A stretch of DNA of 12,310 nucleotides from contig JAHBMJ010002891.1 in assembly GCA_018398765.1 (NCBI GenBank), positions 2,433 through 14,742 on the forward strand. The letters run 5' to 3'. Both the position numbers and the translations under genes were made by a program. This document shows, one piece after another, positions 1-7,139 of the stretch; positions within the stretch are counted from its first letter, which is position 1, and the number at the start of each line of letters is the position of its first letter. The notes beneath the pieces are model-generated. The model did no database searches. It had not been told where the DNA came from and saw nothing but the letters and a program-made list of their open reading frames with translations. The stretch comes from Chromera velia (Eukaryota > Sar > Chromeraceae).

Positions 1-35
1 GGGGGGGGGGGGGGAGGGAGGGAGGGAGGGAGGGA
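1..35 (+). repeat. Poly-G and (GGGA)n tract
   Basis: Fourteen G residues are followed by five or six AGGG units. The tract has far more than four G3 runs with 1-nt loops, so it could form a G-quadruplex on the plus strand. A homopolymer exactly at the window edge may also mark a contig end. Confidence 0.85.
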
Positions 36-415
36 CAAAGGCCATGGAGGTTTGGGGAGAAGGAAAGCACGATGCGGAAGGGAGGGAGGCACTACGCAGG
101 GCTCATCGAAATGGCACAGCGAACGTAAAAGAAATGAAGTAGTGGAAAGTCCGTAAAAACGTGCGGATTCATCATCATGGAGGGAAGAAAACGAGTAAAC
201 AGAGCTGAAGGGAGGGAGAGTGGGAGTGGACGGGAGGGTGGGATAGAACCAAACCGAAAAAAAACCGCTGAACGAGCTCACAGATCTCCCTTTTCTAGTT
301 GCGTGCGGTCAAAGAGCGAGACAAATCAGAAGACCCACCCACCGACTTCCTCAGCTGTACGTCAACCTGATTGAACGCACACGCGTGCACAGAAGCAACA
401 TCCACGCGCACCTAC
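1..415 (-). other. Start of GDT1 intron 2 or 3' flank, no exon found
   Basis: The stretch begins, on the minus strand, with the good donor GTAGGT at 415-410. I looked for a last GDT1 exon (a hydrophobic helix in phase 0 after an AG) and found none. The plus strand is G/A-rich, so the minus strand is C/T-rich, as in an intron. It ends in a G run at the window edge. Confidence 0.5.
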
Positions 416-640
416 CTGCTCAGAAATATATTTTGTCATCAGAGACCCGCCTCCAATGGCGAGAATGGTGGCCATGGCATGTCCCGCAGACCCCCCGACG
501 ACGACCCCCCACGGGTTTTTGGCTGCTGAGAGTGCGATGGTTGAGATCATCGATTTGTCACCCCACTCGGCAAGGAAGATCAGCGAGAAGACCTCAGCCA
601 CAATCGTCAACTCCGACGGGCTCAGACCTAGTTTTCCCTT
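416..640 (-). CDS. GDT1: GDT1 gene exon 2 (second EGDKS half)
   Basis: The exon is 225 nt and encodes exactly 75 codons. The acceptor reads CCTGTGCAG|AAGGGA and the donor CAG|GTAGGT (GT at 415-414), both strong. The peptide has a helix with AEWGDKS, then STIALSAAKNPWGVVVGG and a Gly/Ala-rich segment ending SLMTKYISEQ. This matches the second repeat of plant plastid GDT1 proteins (AEWGDKS..STIALA). Translation past the donor leaves the family pattern and soon stops, confirming the splice. The next exon is expected in phase 0. Confidence 0.85.
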
Positions 641-1953
641 CTGCACAGGTATGATGAACAGAGAACGAAGAAGGTATTGGAGACATCCGAAAAGCTCCGG
701 AACGCACAAGGTGAAGACAAGGGTGGAACCAGCAAAAAGGATTAATCTGCTGCCTCAGATCAGTCAAAAGTGGAGAAAAGAGAGGGATATAAGTGAGACT
801 TGAGGATCTCGGAGGAGGAAGTGGTAAGCGGGGAACAGAAGGAAAGAGTAGAATGTTTGGAAAGGTATGGAAAGAAAGAAAACAGAGTGTTATCCTCTCT
901 CCAAGAGAGGAAGGAAAAGAGGAAAATATGACTCAAGACATTGCAGTGCCTCCCCAAACCCCAATCAGTCCCCTTTTTCCCACCCCTCGGCCCCGGGTCC
1001 TCTGGAGAAGTCTTGTTGTGCGACCCTTTCCCCCTGTCTCTCCCGCACACATGGCCTCTCTCACTCACAAAGAAAAGTATATCGATACATGCTCCCCTAA
1101 GCCCGTGCACCGCTATCGGCTCTCACTGACCAACCTCCAATCTATCCACTTCCTCCTTTGCCTCCTCTTCCTCCTCCTCCTGTTCTCCCAAGGAATCCCC
1201 TCTCAAACCCGCCCTGATGTTTTGAATCCCAAAAAACACCAGGAGACCTGCCGCAAGCAGGTCATCAAAAGGAATCGAGCTGTTCAGACTCCCCGGTAGC
1301 GCGTGAAAGATCTGACCTATCAACGCGGAGATCGCTGTCATTAATGACAGAGCCCCGACTGCGGAGAGGAACACCAGCCGTCTCGGGTATTTCATGCTGA
1401 GCAATGCAGAGATGAAGAACGTTTTATCTCCTATCTCGCTCACAAAGATCAAAGTGAACGCGGCAACCAGAGACGGCCACAGGTCGTTGAACAGAACAGG
1501 AGACTTTTCAGAGAGCGCTGTGACGGAATCGGAGATCACAGACGCAGCGGGCAAGTCCAAGGCGCTTCCAGCTGCTGACGCTACTGCTGGAAAGACCGTG
1601 TGCGCCAATGCCTGCAATGCCATCACGGTGCCTATCCTCGTGAGAAACGACCGAGGAGAAAAGCGCGCCTTTCCTTTTCCGCTCTTCTTCTCTGGGGAGG
1701 AAGGGAGACGGCTCGGTTGTCTTCGTGATACAGCAGGTAGCGTTCCTGGAGCATCTAATGAGTTGTCTGTCGTCGCTCTTCCTTCTTGCAGAAGAGTCAC
1801 GGATGGAGACAAAAGACCCCGCCGTCGTGAAGGCAAGCGGGACGATTTGTGCCGGGGAAGTGGGCCATGGAAGAGAGGTACAGGACTTGCATGAACGAAT
1901 GCCGTCGCTGTGGTGGCAACAGCGAAGAGCGCAGCAACACGAAGACCCACCAT
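416..1953 (-). CDS. GDT1: GDT1/UPF0016 family cation (Mn2+/Ca2+)/H+ exchanger, probably plastid-targeted; 3' exon missing
   Basis: Joined exons complement(1135..1953) and complement(416..640) give 348 residues without the C-terminus. Seen: two copies of the family signature, SEIGDKT (residues 172-178) and AEWGDKS (297-303). Each lies in a hydrophobic helix and is followed by further membrane segments, the classic duplicated GDT1 layout. An acidic Glu-rich linker (about 259-272) separates the halves. The N-terminus has a short hydrophobic signal (1-18) ending TATA|FVHASP, then an Arg/Ser/Pro-rich stretch, as expected for a bipartite complex-plastid presequence. Known: plastid members (PAM71/CMT1 of plants) move Mn2+/Ca2+ across thylakoid or envelope membranes; yeast Gdt1 and TMEM165 act in the Golgi. 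Inferred: plastid location and Mn/Ca transport. The final exon, normally a last membrane helix, is not found in 1-415 and should lie beyond the left edge. The gene is divergent from the phosphate permease gene. The family call is firm; the substrate is not. Confidence 0.9.
641..1134 (-). other. GDT1 intron 1
   Basis: A 494-nt GT-AG intron (GTTGGT...TGTGCAG, minus strand) lies between the two homologous halves of GDT1. Several open frames occur here on both strands, but none resembles a known family. On the plus strand the region is purine-rich around 780-930. Confidence 0.75.
1135..1953 (-). CDS. GDT1: GDT1 gene exon 1 (presequence and first EGDKT half)
   Basis: The exon encodes 273 residues from the ATG at 1953-1951. 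No signal-like start lies upstream, and a targeting presequence follows this ATG at once, which supports the start. Residues 19-100 are rich in Ser, Arg and Pro (transit-like). Residues about 109-129 form an Ala-rich hydrophobic segment, either a first helix or a second targeting element. Residues 162-182 carry EIGDKT, and two more hydrophobic stretches follow (about 192-215 and 230-248). The 3' end is set at GAG|GTTGGT (donor GT at 1134-1133). This leaves phase 0, matching the phase-0 acceptor at 641. Nearby alternatives, GTCAGT and GTGAGA, would give the wrong phase, and unspliced reading stops three codons later. Confidence 0.85.
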
Positions 1954-2316
1954 CAGACCAAAAAGAAAGAACTGGAGAGGAACAACCAGAAAGATTCAAC
2001 GTGCAGGAGAACTAAGAGTACCGCTCGTCGAGAATTGAGTCCCTTCGACACGTCTGACCTAGGTACACCCTCGTGAACAACGCGACAGAAGAGACTGCTC
2101 ACCGCCCACCTTTGAGGGAAATTTTCTTTCGAATTTTTACGCACAGAACTGCAGGAACTTACCTGCGTGACCGAGACCGACAAGGAGACAAGGAAAGGGA
2201 CCACTTACTCGAATGAAAAGGTGATGGCAGATCCTGGCAGTACATGCAGCTGCGGTTTGTGTCAAATTCGACTCATGCACTCCTGCAGTGATCCTGCAGT
2301 GTCAGGCCCTCGGAGG

Positions 2317-2494
2317 CGCGGCGCCGCGATCGAAAGGGATATGCATGCATGGGTCACGTACGTACGTACCCGCGCGCGCGGCCGGCGCCGGCCGGCCGGC
2401 CGGCGGAAGCGAATGGGGGGCGCCGCACATGTGGTGCCGTACGTATATATATCTGGTGCTTACCCGTCGCCGCGCCAGTCGGCCGGCCGGCCGA
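2317..2494. repeat. Cluster of perfect palindromes, mostly GC-rich
   Basis: Successive self-complementary blocks are CGCGGCGCCGCG (2317-2328), ATGCATGCAT (2341-2350), GTACGTACGTAC (2358-2369), a CG alternation (2371-2380), GCCGGCGCCGGC (2381-2392), GCCGGCCGGCCGGC (2391-2404), CACATGTG (2426-2433) and TCGGCCGGCCGGCCGA (2479-2494). Alternating purine-pyrimidine blocks could adopt Z-DNA, and the longer ones could extrude cruciforms. Confidence 0.8.
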
Positions 2495-2503
2495 AAAATC
2501 AAT

Positions 2504-2510
2504 TATAAAT
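2504..2510 (+). promoter_or_regulatory. TATA-like box, candidate for the PiT gene
   Basis: TATAAAT lies just after the GC palindrome cluster. If used, it would give a 5' leader of about 245 nt. A second candidate, ATAAAAGG at 2701-2708, would give a leader of about 45 nt. Sequence alone does not choose between them. Confidence 0.25.
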
Positions 2511-2780
2511 TGCATGCCTTGGCCGTTTTGCCTCAGCATGTTTCAGTGTGTCCCACTGAGCATCTTCAAGCGACAATCCACCCTTTCTCCCCCGTACCGT
2601 CAGAGCCGACTGGCTTGACTCCACTGAGTTCACGGCTCTTCCCGCAGATCTTGAGCTTCCACGCAAGTCGTGCAGGTGTTCATTCGTCTTTCATTTATTA
2701 ATAAAAGGAAACGCAAGTCTCTTCAACTCTTCAAGTCTCTCCCTCTATTTGCCCTTCGACGAAGAAGAATCAAGACAAAG

Positions 2781-3217
2781 ATGGTGCTCCATCAGTTCAC
2801 GTGGATTCTGGTTGCCGGTATTCTCGCTGCCCTTTTTGCCTCGTTCGGTATTGGCGCGAACGATGTGGCCAATGCATTCGCAACTAGCGTCGGGGCCAAG
2901 TCCCTCACCCTCGTTCAGGCGGTTATCATCGCCGCGGTCATGGAGTTCGCAGGTGCAGTCCTTCTCGGAGGATCTGTAGCGAACACGATCAAAAAGGGTG
3001 TGGTACACCTAGACGTGTTCGAGGGCTCTCCTGGCTACCTGATGCTCGCAATGCTGTGCTCTATGCTCGGCAGTGGTGCTTGGCTTCTGACAGCAACCTT
3101 CTTCAAGATGCCCGTGTCCACGACCCATTCCATCGTGGGTGCCATGCTTGGCGTCTTCCTGGTTGCGGGAGGACCTGGAGCAGTCAACTGGCCCACGATC
3201 ATTAAGATCATTGTCTC
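2781..3217 (+). CDS. PIT: PiT exon 1 (first GANDVANA domain)
   Basis: The exon encodes residues 1-145 plus two bases of Ser146. Four hydrophobic segments (about 7-24, 44-63, 86-104 and 115-132) carry FGIGANDVANAFATSVGAKS and FKMPVSTTHSIVGAMLG. The donor is TC|GTCAGT (GT at 3218-3219). Joining it to the acceptor at 3495 gives IIKIIVSWFTSP, the expected family continuation. Unspliced reading stops within a few codons. Confidence 0.9.
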
Positions 3218-4950
3218 GTCAGTCTGCTTTTGATTGTTGAGGCATGCTGTTTGGGACAACTCATGTCTTTGGCGTCTCTTATCTTCGTTTCGTTTCTTCT
3301 GATGAAATTTTTAATTTCGTCCGCCTGAGTCTTCATATTTGCTCCTGCCTTATCATCGCCACGCTCTCTGCTGGGTTCCTCATCTGGATGCACAGGCTCG
3401 TCGTTCAGTTTGTGCCCATACTGTCTGCTGTCATGCTCCTTCTTTTGACTTTTCTTTTCCAATAATGTGTGCTCTCTGTCTGTCTATCTCTGCAGGTGGT
3501 TCACTTCCCCCGTGATCTCTGGGCTCCTCACTGCCCTCCTCTTCTTCTTCGTTCGGATGTTCCTCCTCCGTCACAGAAATTCTTTCGAACGGACCTGCCT
3601 CTTCTACCCCGTCCTTGTGGGTGTGACGGTTGCCATCAACGTGTTCTTTGTGATCTTCAAGGGTATGAAAAGAACCATCAAGAGACTCGTCAAGCAGACC
3701 GGAATGCCCTTTCCTATCTGGGCCGGTGTGCTACTCTCCCTTGGTGTGGGCGCGCTGGCAGGACTGGGTATTCACTTCTTACTCGTTCCTGCCCTCAGAC
3801 GTCGACTGGATAAGTGGGAACGAGAGGAGGAAGCCAAACGGCAGACTCGAGAAATCGACCTGGAGAAAGCGGCAGATTACCTCGGTTCCTTGCAGCCTCT
3901 GGGTGAAAATCAAGGCACGGACCCCACTCCGGCCCCTCAAGGAGAGTTCCAAGGAGCCGGAGATCCTGGAGGGGAGGGGCGCGCCGCCGATGAAGAGAAT
4001 ACGGATGTCAGGGGAGACGGCGGCGTCTTGGTGACTTCCTCTCTGACCTCTGACACCGACCAGAAGCGACCCGTGCCCCTTGTCACAGATCACCTCCACG
4101 AGGGCATGCGGACTGCGGCCCCGTCTCTGGTGGGATTCACGGCAGAAGGGGACCGGAGGGATGCAACAATGGTGACGACATCTCAAGAGAGCAAAAATGG
4201 AGCGACAGTCGGAGAGACTCAGCGGGGAGCGAAAATCGGGGTTGACATCAGCGAGCAGAAGAATGATGGCAAGGTGAGTTTACATACAGTCAGTACCTGG
4301 TTGTTGAAGAGTAAGTGGGAGGGAGGGAAGGGTTTCTGGAAAGTGTTCCTTTCCGGTGGCTGACTAAGTTCGGAGGAGGCTGTCTGAGTGGGGGTTCGCG
4401 ATTGACAAGGAAGGAAGAAAACAATCAGTGGCAAAGAAAATTAGGAGGGCGAGGCTCTGATTTTCTTTGGGGGGCTGTTCCCCCCTTTTTTTAGCCTGCC
4501 TCTTCCAAACGTGTTTGTACTTGTTGTCCTACCCAACCTTGTGGATCCCTCTCAGCCCTCATCATCAGATTCCTCAACAAACGTCAGCTTTCTCTCGCTT
4601 CTGCCCCTTGTTGTGTTCCTCCTGTGAACCTTCACACAGCTTCGTCGTGGCCCGAGTGGAGACCAGCTCAGCCAGACGTCCGCGAAGACTGGCACCTGTC
4701 CGAGCACCCCCACTCCCTCCGAGAAGAGCAGGAAAATCAAAGTGATCAAGACAGCACATGACCTGGAGGTCGACGCGATGTCCAACAAGAAGGTGGCGGC
4801 GATTCACGACAAGGCAGAGGTATTCGACCTCAAGACAGAACACATGTACGGATACCTCCAGGTACCTCTAGCTCCTCTCTATCTATCTTCCCTTCTCCTC
4901 CTCTTTACCTTTGCCTCTCTCTCTCTCTCTCCCTCTCTCCCTCTCTCTCC

Positions 4951-5036
<86 letters not shown>

Positions 5037-6228
5037 ATTCTCACAAGGATGGTGGGATTCCTGGAAAGGAAGTCCGAAAGGAAGACACCACTGTGCAGTC
5101 TCGCCCGGCTGTTCTTTGACAGTGCAGGCGGGATGCATCTCATCCCGCTGTTTTTTCTGGATGGTTTTGGGGTCCATCCTCTTCCACTAAGTTTCTTCAT
5201 TCATTGTCTGTCGGAAAGGGGCCTGTCCGTGCTCCTCTTCCTCCACCCTTGTCTGCCTACTGCCGCTGCATTCTTGTGTGTTGCCTGTTGCCCGCGTGTG
5301 TGTGCGTGTGCGTGTGAAGGTGTTCACCGCGATCTTCGACTCATTCGCCCATGGATCAAACGACGTCGCGAACGCCGTCGGGCCCCTGGCCGCCATCTAC
5401 GCTGTGTTCCGTACGGGGGAGGTCACTGGGAAGGGGGGGGTGCCTGAGTGGATCCTCGCCGTGGGAGGAGGTGGCATCGTGTTCGGCCTCCTGTTCTTCG
5501 GGTACCGTCTCATTCAGGTGGATCGATTGATTGATCCTGCGTCGTTTCGATCGCCGATTCCTTCACGTGCCTGGGGGGGGGGCGGATGGATTGTGTTGAC
5601 CAACAGTGGGGGAAGGGGAAGTGTAAGGCAGAGAGACTCTATGGGGGATCTGATTCAGTCAATCAATTCGCAGTGCGTGGGTGCGTGTGCGTCAGAGAGA
5701 GAGAGAGAGAGTCGGTGTTCTTTTCTCAGTCAGACGAAGAGGACGAACGCCCTCGAATTGCCAGGCTTTCTTTCGATCTTCCGTTCATGCAGTGCCCACA
5801 CTGATCGATCGACTGAGTGAGTACAGACATTCCATGCCTGGTGTCTGGAAGGCATGCAGGTTCTGGGGATGGAGCTGGTGAAGGTGACGCCGTCTCGGGG
5901 TTTTTCCATCGAGCTGGGCACTGCCTTCACCACCGTCGTCTTCTCCCTCGTCGGTGTCCCCATCTCAACCACCCAGTGCCAGGTGCTTCGAAGGGGCCCG
6001 GGGGGGGGGGGGGAGGCAGCAAAAGAAACAAGTCGCAAACAGGCTGTGTGACCTGCGTGGAAATTCGCCGTTGTGCAAGACCTGGCGCAATGTCTGCGTA
6101 ATATCTGCGTTCTCCTTTCTCTCTTCCTCTCTGTTTCTCCCCCTCCCTTTCCCGCTCATGCTATTATGTGTGTGTGCGCTCGCGGTGTGTGCGTGTGTGT
6201 GTGTGTGTGTATGTGTGTGTGTATGACT

Positions 6229-6268
<40 letters not shown>

Positions 6269-6314
6269 ATGTGTGTGCGTGTATGTGTGTGTGTGTGCGT
6301 GTGTGTTTGTGTGT

Positions 6315-6353
<39 letters not shown>

Positions 6354-6373
6354 NGCGCGCGCGCGCGCATGTA

Positions 6374-6408
<35 letters not shown>

Positions 6409-6674
6409 TGAGTGTGTAATGAGTGAGTATGTTTGTGTGTGTGCATGTGTGTGTGTGAGAGTGTGTGTGTCTGTATGAGTGTGCGTGTGTATGTGTGTGT
6501 GTGCAGGTCGGATCCACAGCCGCGATGGGTTGGATGGAGGGCCGTTGGGACGGCGTGAACATCTGGGTGCTCATCCGGACTTTCCTCGGTTGGGTGATCA
6601 CACTGGTCATTGCAGGGTGCTTCTCCGCCCTCCTCTTCTCCTTCGCTGCCTTCAGCCCCGGCAAAGGGGCATAA
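2781..6674 (+). CDS. PIT: PiT/SLC20/PHO89-type phosphate permease, six exons, 641 aa
   Basis: CDS join(2781..3217,3496..4273,4640..4861,5320..5517,5860..5982,6507..6674). Seen: both inverted-repeat signatures of the inorganic phosphate transporter family, GANDVANA (residues 25-32) and HGSNDVANAVGP (490-501), each followed later by an STT motif (PVSTTHS 111-117; PISTTQC 579-585). About seven hydrophobic segments precede a hydrophilic loop (about 250-479), and about four follow. Known: these proteins are ion-coupled (usually Na+) phosphate symporters; the ND pairs and STT motifs form the Pi and Na+ sites. The start is the first in-frame ATG, with A at -3 and G at +4, and the protein begins directly with helix 1. 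It has no transit peptide, so plasma membrane Pi uptake is inferred. Length is within the eukaryotic range (about 500-690). The gene is divergent from GDT1. Family certainty is high; the coupling ion and location are inferred. Confidence 0.95.
3218..3495 (+). other. PiT intron 1
   Basis: A 278-nt GT-AG intron in phase 2, GTCAGT...TCTCTGCAG. It is T/C-rich and has a normal polypyrimidine stretch before the acceptor. Confidence 0.85.
3496..4273 (+). CDS. PIT: PiT exon 2 (helices 5-7 and start of the central loop)
   Basis: The exon encodes the end of Ser146 to Lys405. It starts WFTSPVISGLL, typical after the first PiT domain. Hydrophobic segments lie at about 152-170, 181-200 and 218-246. From RRRLDKWEREEEAK (247-260) the chain becomes charged, then Gly/Pro/Asp/Thr-rich with low complexity and no recognised domain. 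The donor is AAG|GTGAGT (GT at 4274-4275), phase 0. Confidence 0.88.
4274..4639 (+). other. PiT intron 2
   Basis: A 366-nt intron, GTGAGT...TTCACACAG. The acceptor is chosen because it opens the exon-3 frame just after an in-frame TGA at 4625-4627 and keeps phase 0. Reading through the donor reaches a stop by 4363. Confidence 0.75.
4640..4861 (+). CDS. PIT: PiT exon 3 (end of the central loop)
   Basis: The exon encodes residues 406-479. A Ser/Thr/Lys-rich basic start (SEKSRKIKVIK) leads to KAEVFDLKTEHMYGYLQ. That end matches the family pattern just before the second signature, where an acidic/aromatic segment ends in a Leu-Gln pair. The donor is CAG|GTACCT (GT at 4862-4863), phase 0. The left boundary is less certain than the right. 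Confidence 0.8.
4862..5319 (+). other. PiT intron 3, microsatellite-rich
   Basis: A 458-nt intron, GTACCT...GTGTGAAG. It contains a long (CT)n then (GT)n tract at 4914-5034 and a GT-rich run at 5294-5316 directly before the acceptor AAG|GTG. The splice is fixed by the continuous family alignment YGYLQ|VFTAIFDSFAHG. Confidence 0.85.
4914..5034 (+). repeat. (CT)n(GT)n compound microsatellite
   Basis: About 50 bp of CT/CCCT units switch at 4967 to GT units, interrupted once by ACGTGTGAGT. It lies wholly in PiT intron 3. Confidence 0.95.
5320..5517 (+). CDS. PIT: PiT exon 4 (second signature)
   Basis: The exon encodes residues 480-545: VFTAIFDSFAHGSNDVANAV and GPLAAIYAVF, then a short polar loop and the helix WILAVGGGGIVFGLLFFGYR. 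The signature has Ser where many members have Ala (HGSND for HGAND). The donor is CAG|GTGGAT (GT at 5518-5519), phase 0. Confidence 0.92.
5518..5859 (+). other. PiT intron 4
   Basis: A 342-nt intron, GTGGAT...GGCATGCAG. It holds an eight-G run at 5574-5581, a GA microsatellite near 5695-5711, and GATC-containing small palindromes near both ends. Confidence 0.8.
5860..5982 (+). CDS. PIT: PiT exon 5 (TPSRGF and second STT motif)
   Basis: The exon encodes residues 546-586: VLGMELVKVTPSRGF, SIELGTAFTTVVFSLVG and VPISTTQCQ. TPSRGF-x-IELG and STT are strongly conserved in SLC20 proteins. The donor is CAG|GTGCTT (GT at 5983-5984), phase 0. Confidence 0.92.
5983..6506 (+). other. PiT intron 5, dominated by a GT array
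   Basis: A 524-nt intron, GTGCTT...GTGTGTGTGCAG. It starts near a 14-G run (6000-6013), has a C/T-rich stretch (6115-6155), and then more than 300 bp of imperfect (GT)n up to the acceptor. An unresolved base lies at 6354. Confidence 0.85.
6166..6504 (+). repeat. Long imperfect (GT)n array with CG and GA patches
   Basis: GT repeats with GCGT, GTAT and GAGT interruptions, an alternating GC patch (about 6351-6368, unresolved base at 6354) and a GA patch (about 6397-6408). Open frames here encode only Cys-Val or His-Thr repeats and are not genes. Confidence 0.95.
6507..6674 (+). CDS. PIT: PiT exon 6 (C-terminal helices)
   Basis: The exon encodes residues 587-641 and TAA at 6672-6674. VGSTAAMGWMEG continues the STT motif as in the family. 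It is followed by NIWVLIRTFLGWVITLVIAG, another short hydrophobic stretch and the tail SPGKGA. The length and end match the usual PiT C-terminus. Confidence 0.92.
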   Translation, partial: VGSTAAMGWMEGRWDGVNIWVLIRTFLGWVITLVIAGCFSALLFSFAAFSPGKGA

Positions 6675-7025
6675 GAGGGAGGAAGCGACAGCAAGAGCGA
6701 TTTTTCGCCTGCTTGCCTGACTAGCTGCTTGCCTGTCTTCCTGCCCAACGGATTTTTCCGATCTAAAAAAAAAGAAAGTTGACGGAGTCTGTCCGCCAGA
6801 GGGAGAGTCGACGCATCATTTTGAAGACGCGAGACAGACATCGAGGTGGAAATTGAAAGGGAAGGGGGGAGAACGCCCACAGAGAAAAAGAAAAAGAGAG
6901 ATACCAGGGTGCCAGTCTGTTTGTCTGGCAGCCCTCATCGACCTTCCTTCCTTCTTTTTTTGTCTGTCACATTCCTTCTGTCCGAGTTGGCACTTGCTTC
7001 GCTTCTGGCTGATGAGAGAGAAGCA
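6675..7025. other. 3' flank of the PiT gene
   Basis: This stretch probably includes the PiT 3' UTR. An A run at 6765-6774 follows AACGGATTTTTCCGAT, which has short self-complementary ends (CGG...CCG). I cannot place the polyadenylation site. No coding signal is seen. Confidence 0.4.
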
Positions 7026-7107
7026 GAAAGAAAGAAAGAAAGAAAGAAAGAAAAGAAAGAAAAGAAAGAAAGAAGGAAAGAAAGAAAAGAAAGAAAGAAA
7101 GAAAGAA

Positions 7108-7139
<32 letters not shown>
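7026..7139 (+). repeat. (GAAA)n microsatellite
   Basis: A tract of about 114 bp of GAAA units with scattered GAAAA and GGAAA variants. The open frames through it, Lys/Glu-rich on plus and Phe/Leu/Ser-rich on minus, are repeat artefacts. Confidence 0.95.

Larger units (their letters stand above)
1954..2780. promoter_or_regulatory. Shared divergent promoter region of GDT1 and the PiT permease
   Basis: The 827 bp between the two ATGs must hold both 5' leaders and promoters. Seen: a cluster of palindromes at 2317-2494, a TATA-like TATAAAT at 2504-2510, an A/T-rich ATAAAAGG at 2701-2708, and a pyrimidine-rich leader (about 2712-2760) before the PiT ATG. A direct repeat of TCCTGCAGTG lies at 2281-2290 and 2292-2301. 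No long open frame here looks coding. That it is bidirectional is inferred from layout; transcription starts are unknown. Confidence 0.55.

Noticed and set aside
793-1299. Plus-strand frame overlapping the GDT1 intron and exon
   Set aside because: It is antisense to the well-supported GDT1 gene and has no family resemblance. The same holds for the plus frame at 1394-1894.
2670-2780. N-terminal extension of the PiT protein with a basic, transit-like look
   Set aside because: There is no ATG in this stretch in that frame; it would need a GTG start. The ATG at 2781 has a good context and begins the protein at helix 1.
3218-3465. Plus-strand frame 3244-3465 in PiT intron 1 as an extra exon
   Set aside because: It has a stop before the next exon and no PiT family match; splicing 3217 to 3496 gives the exact family continuation.
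5518-5859. Possible terminal inverted repeats (GATCGAT words near both ends) in PiT intron 4, as in an introner element
   Set aside because: The pairing is short and broken, and GATC-type words are common locally. The other introns lack it.
6164-6880. Long minus-strand frame of His-Thr repeats, and the plus-strand Cys-Val frames opposite it
   Set aside because: They are translations of the GT array in PiT intron 5; both splice ends of that intron are fixed by the protein alignment.
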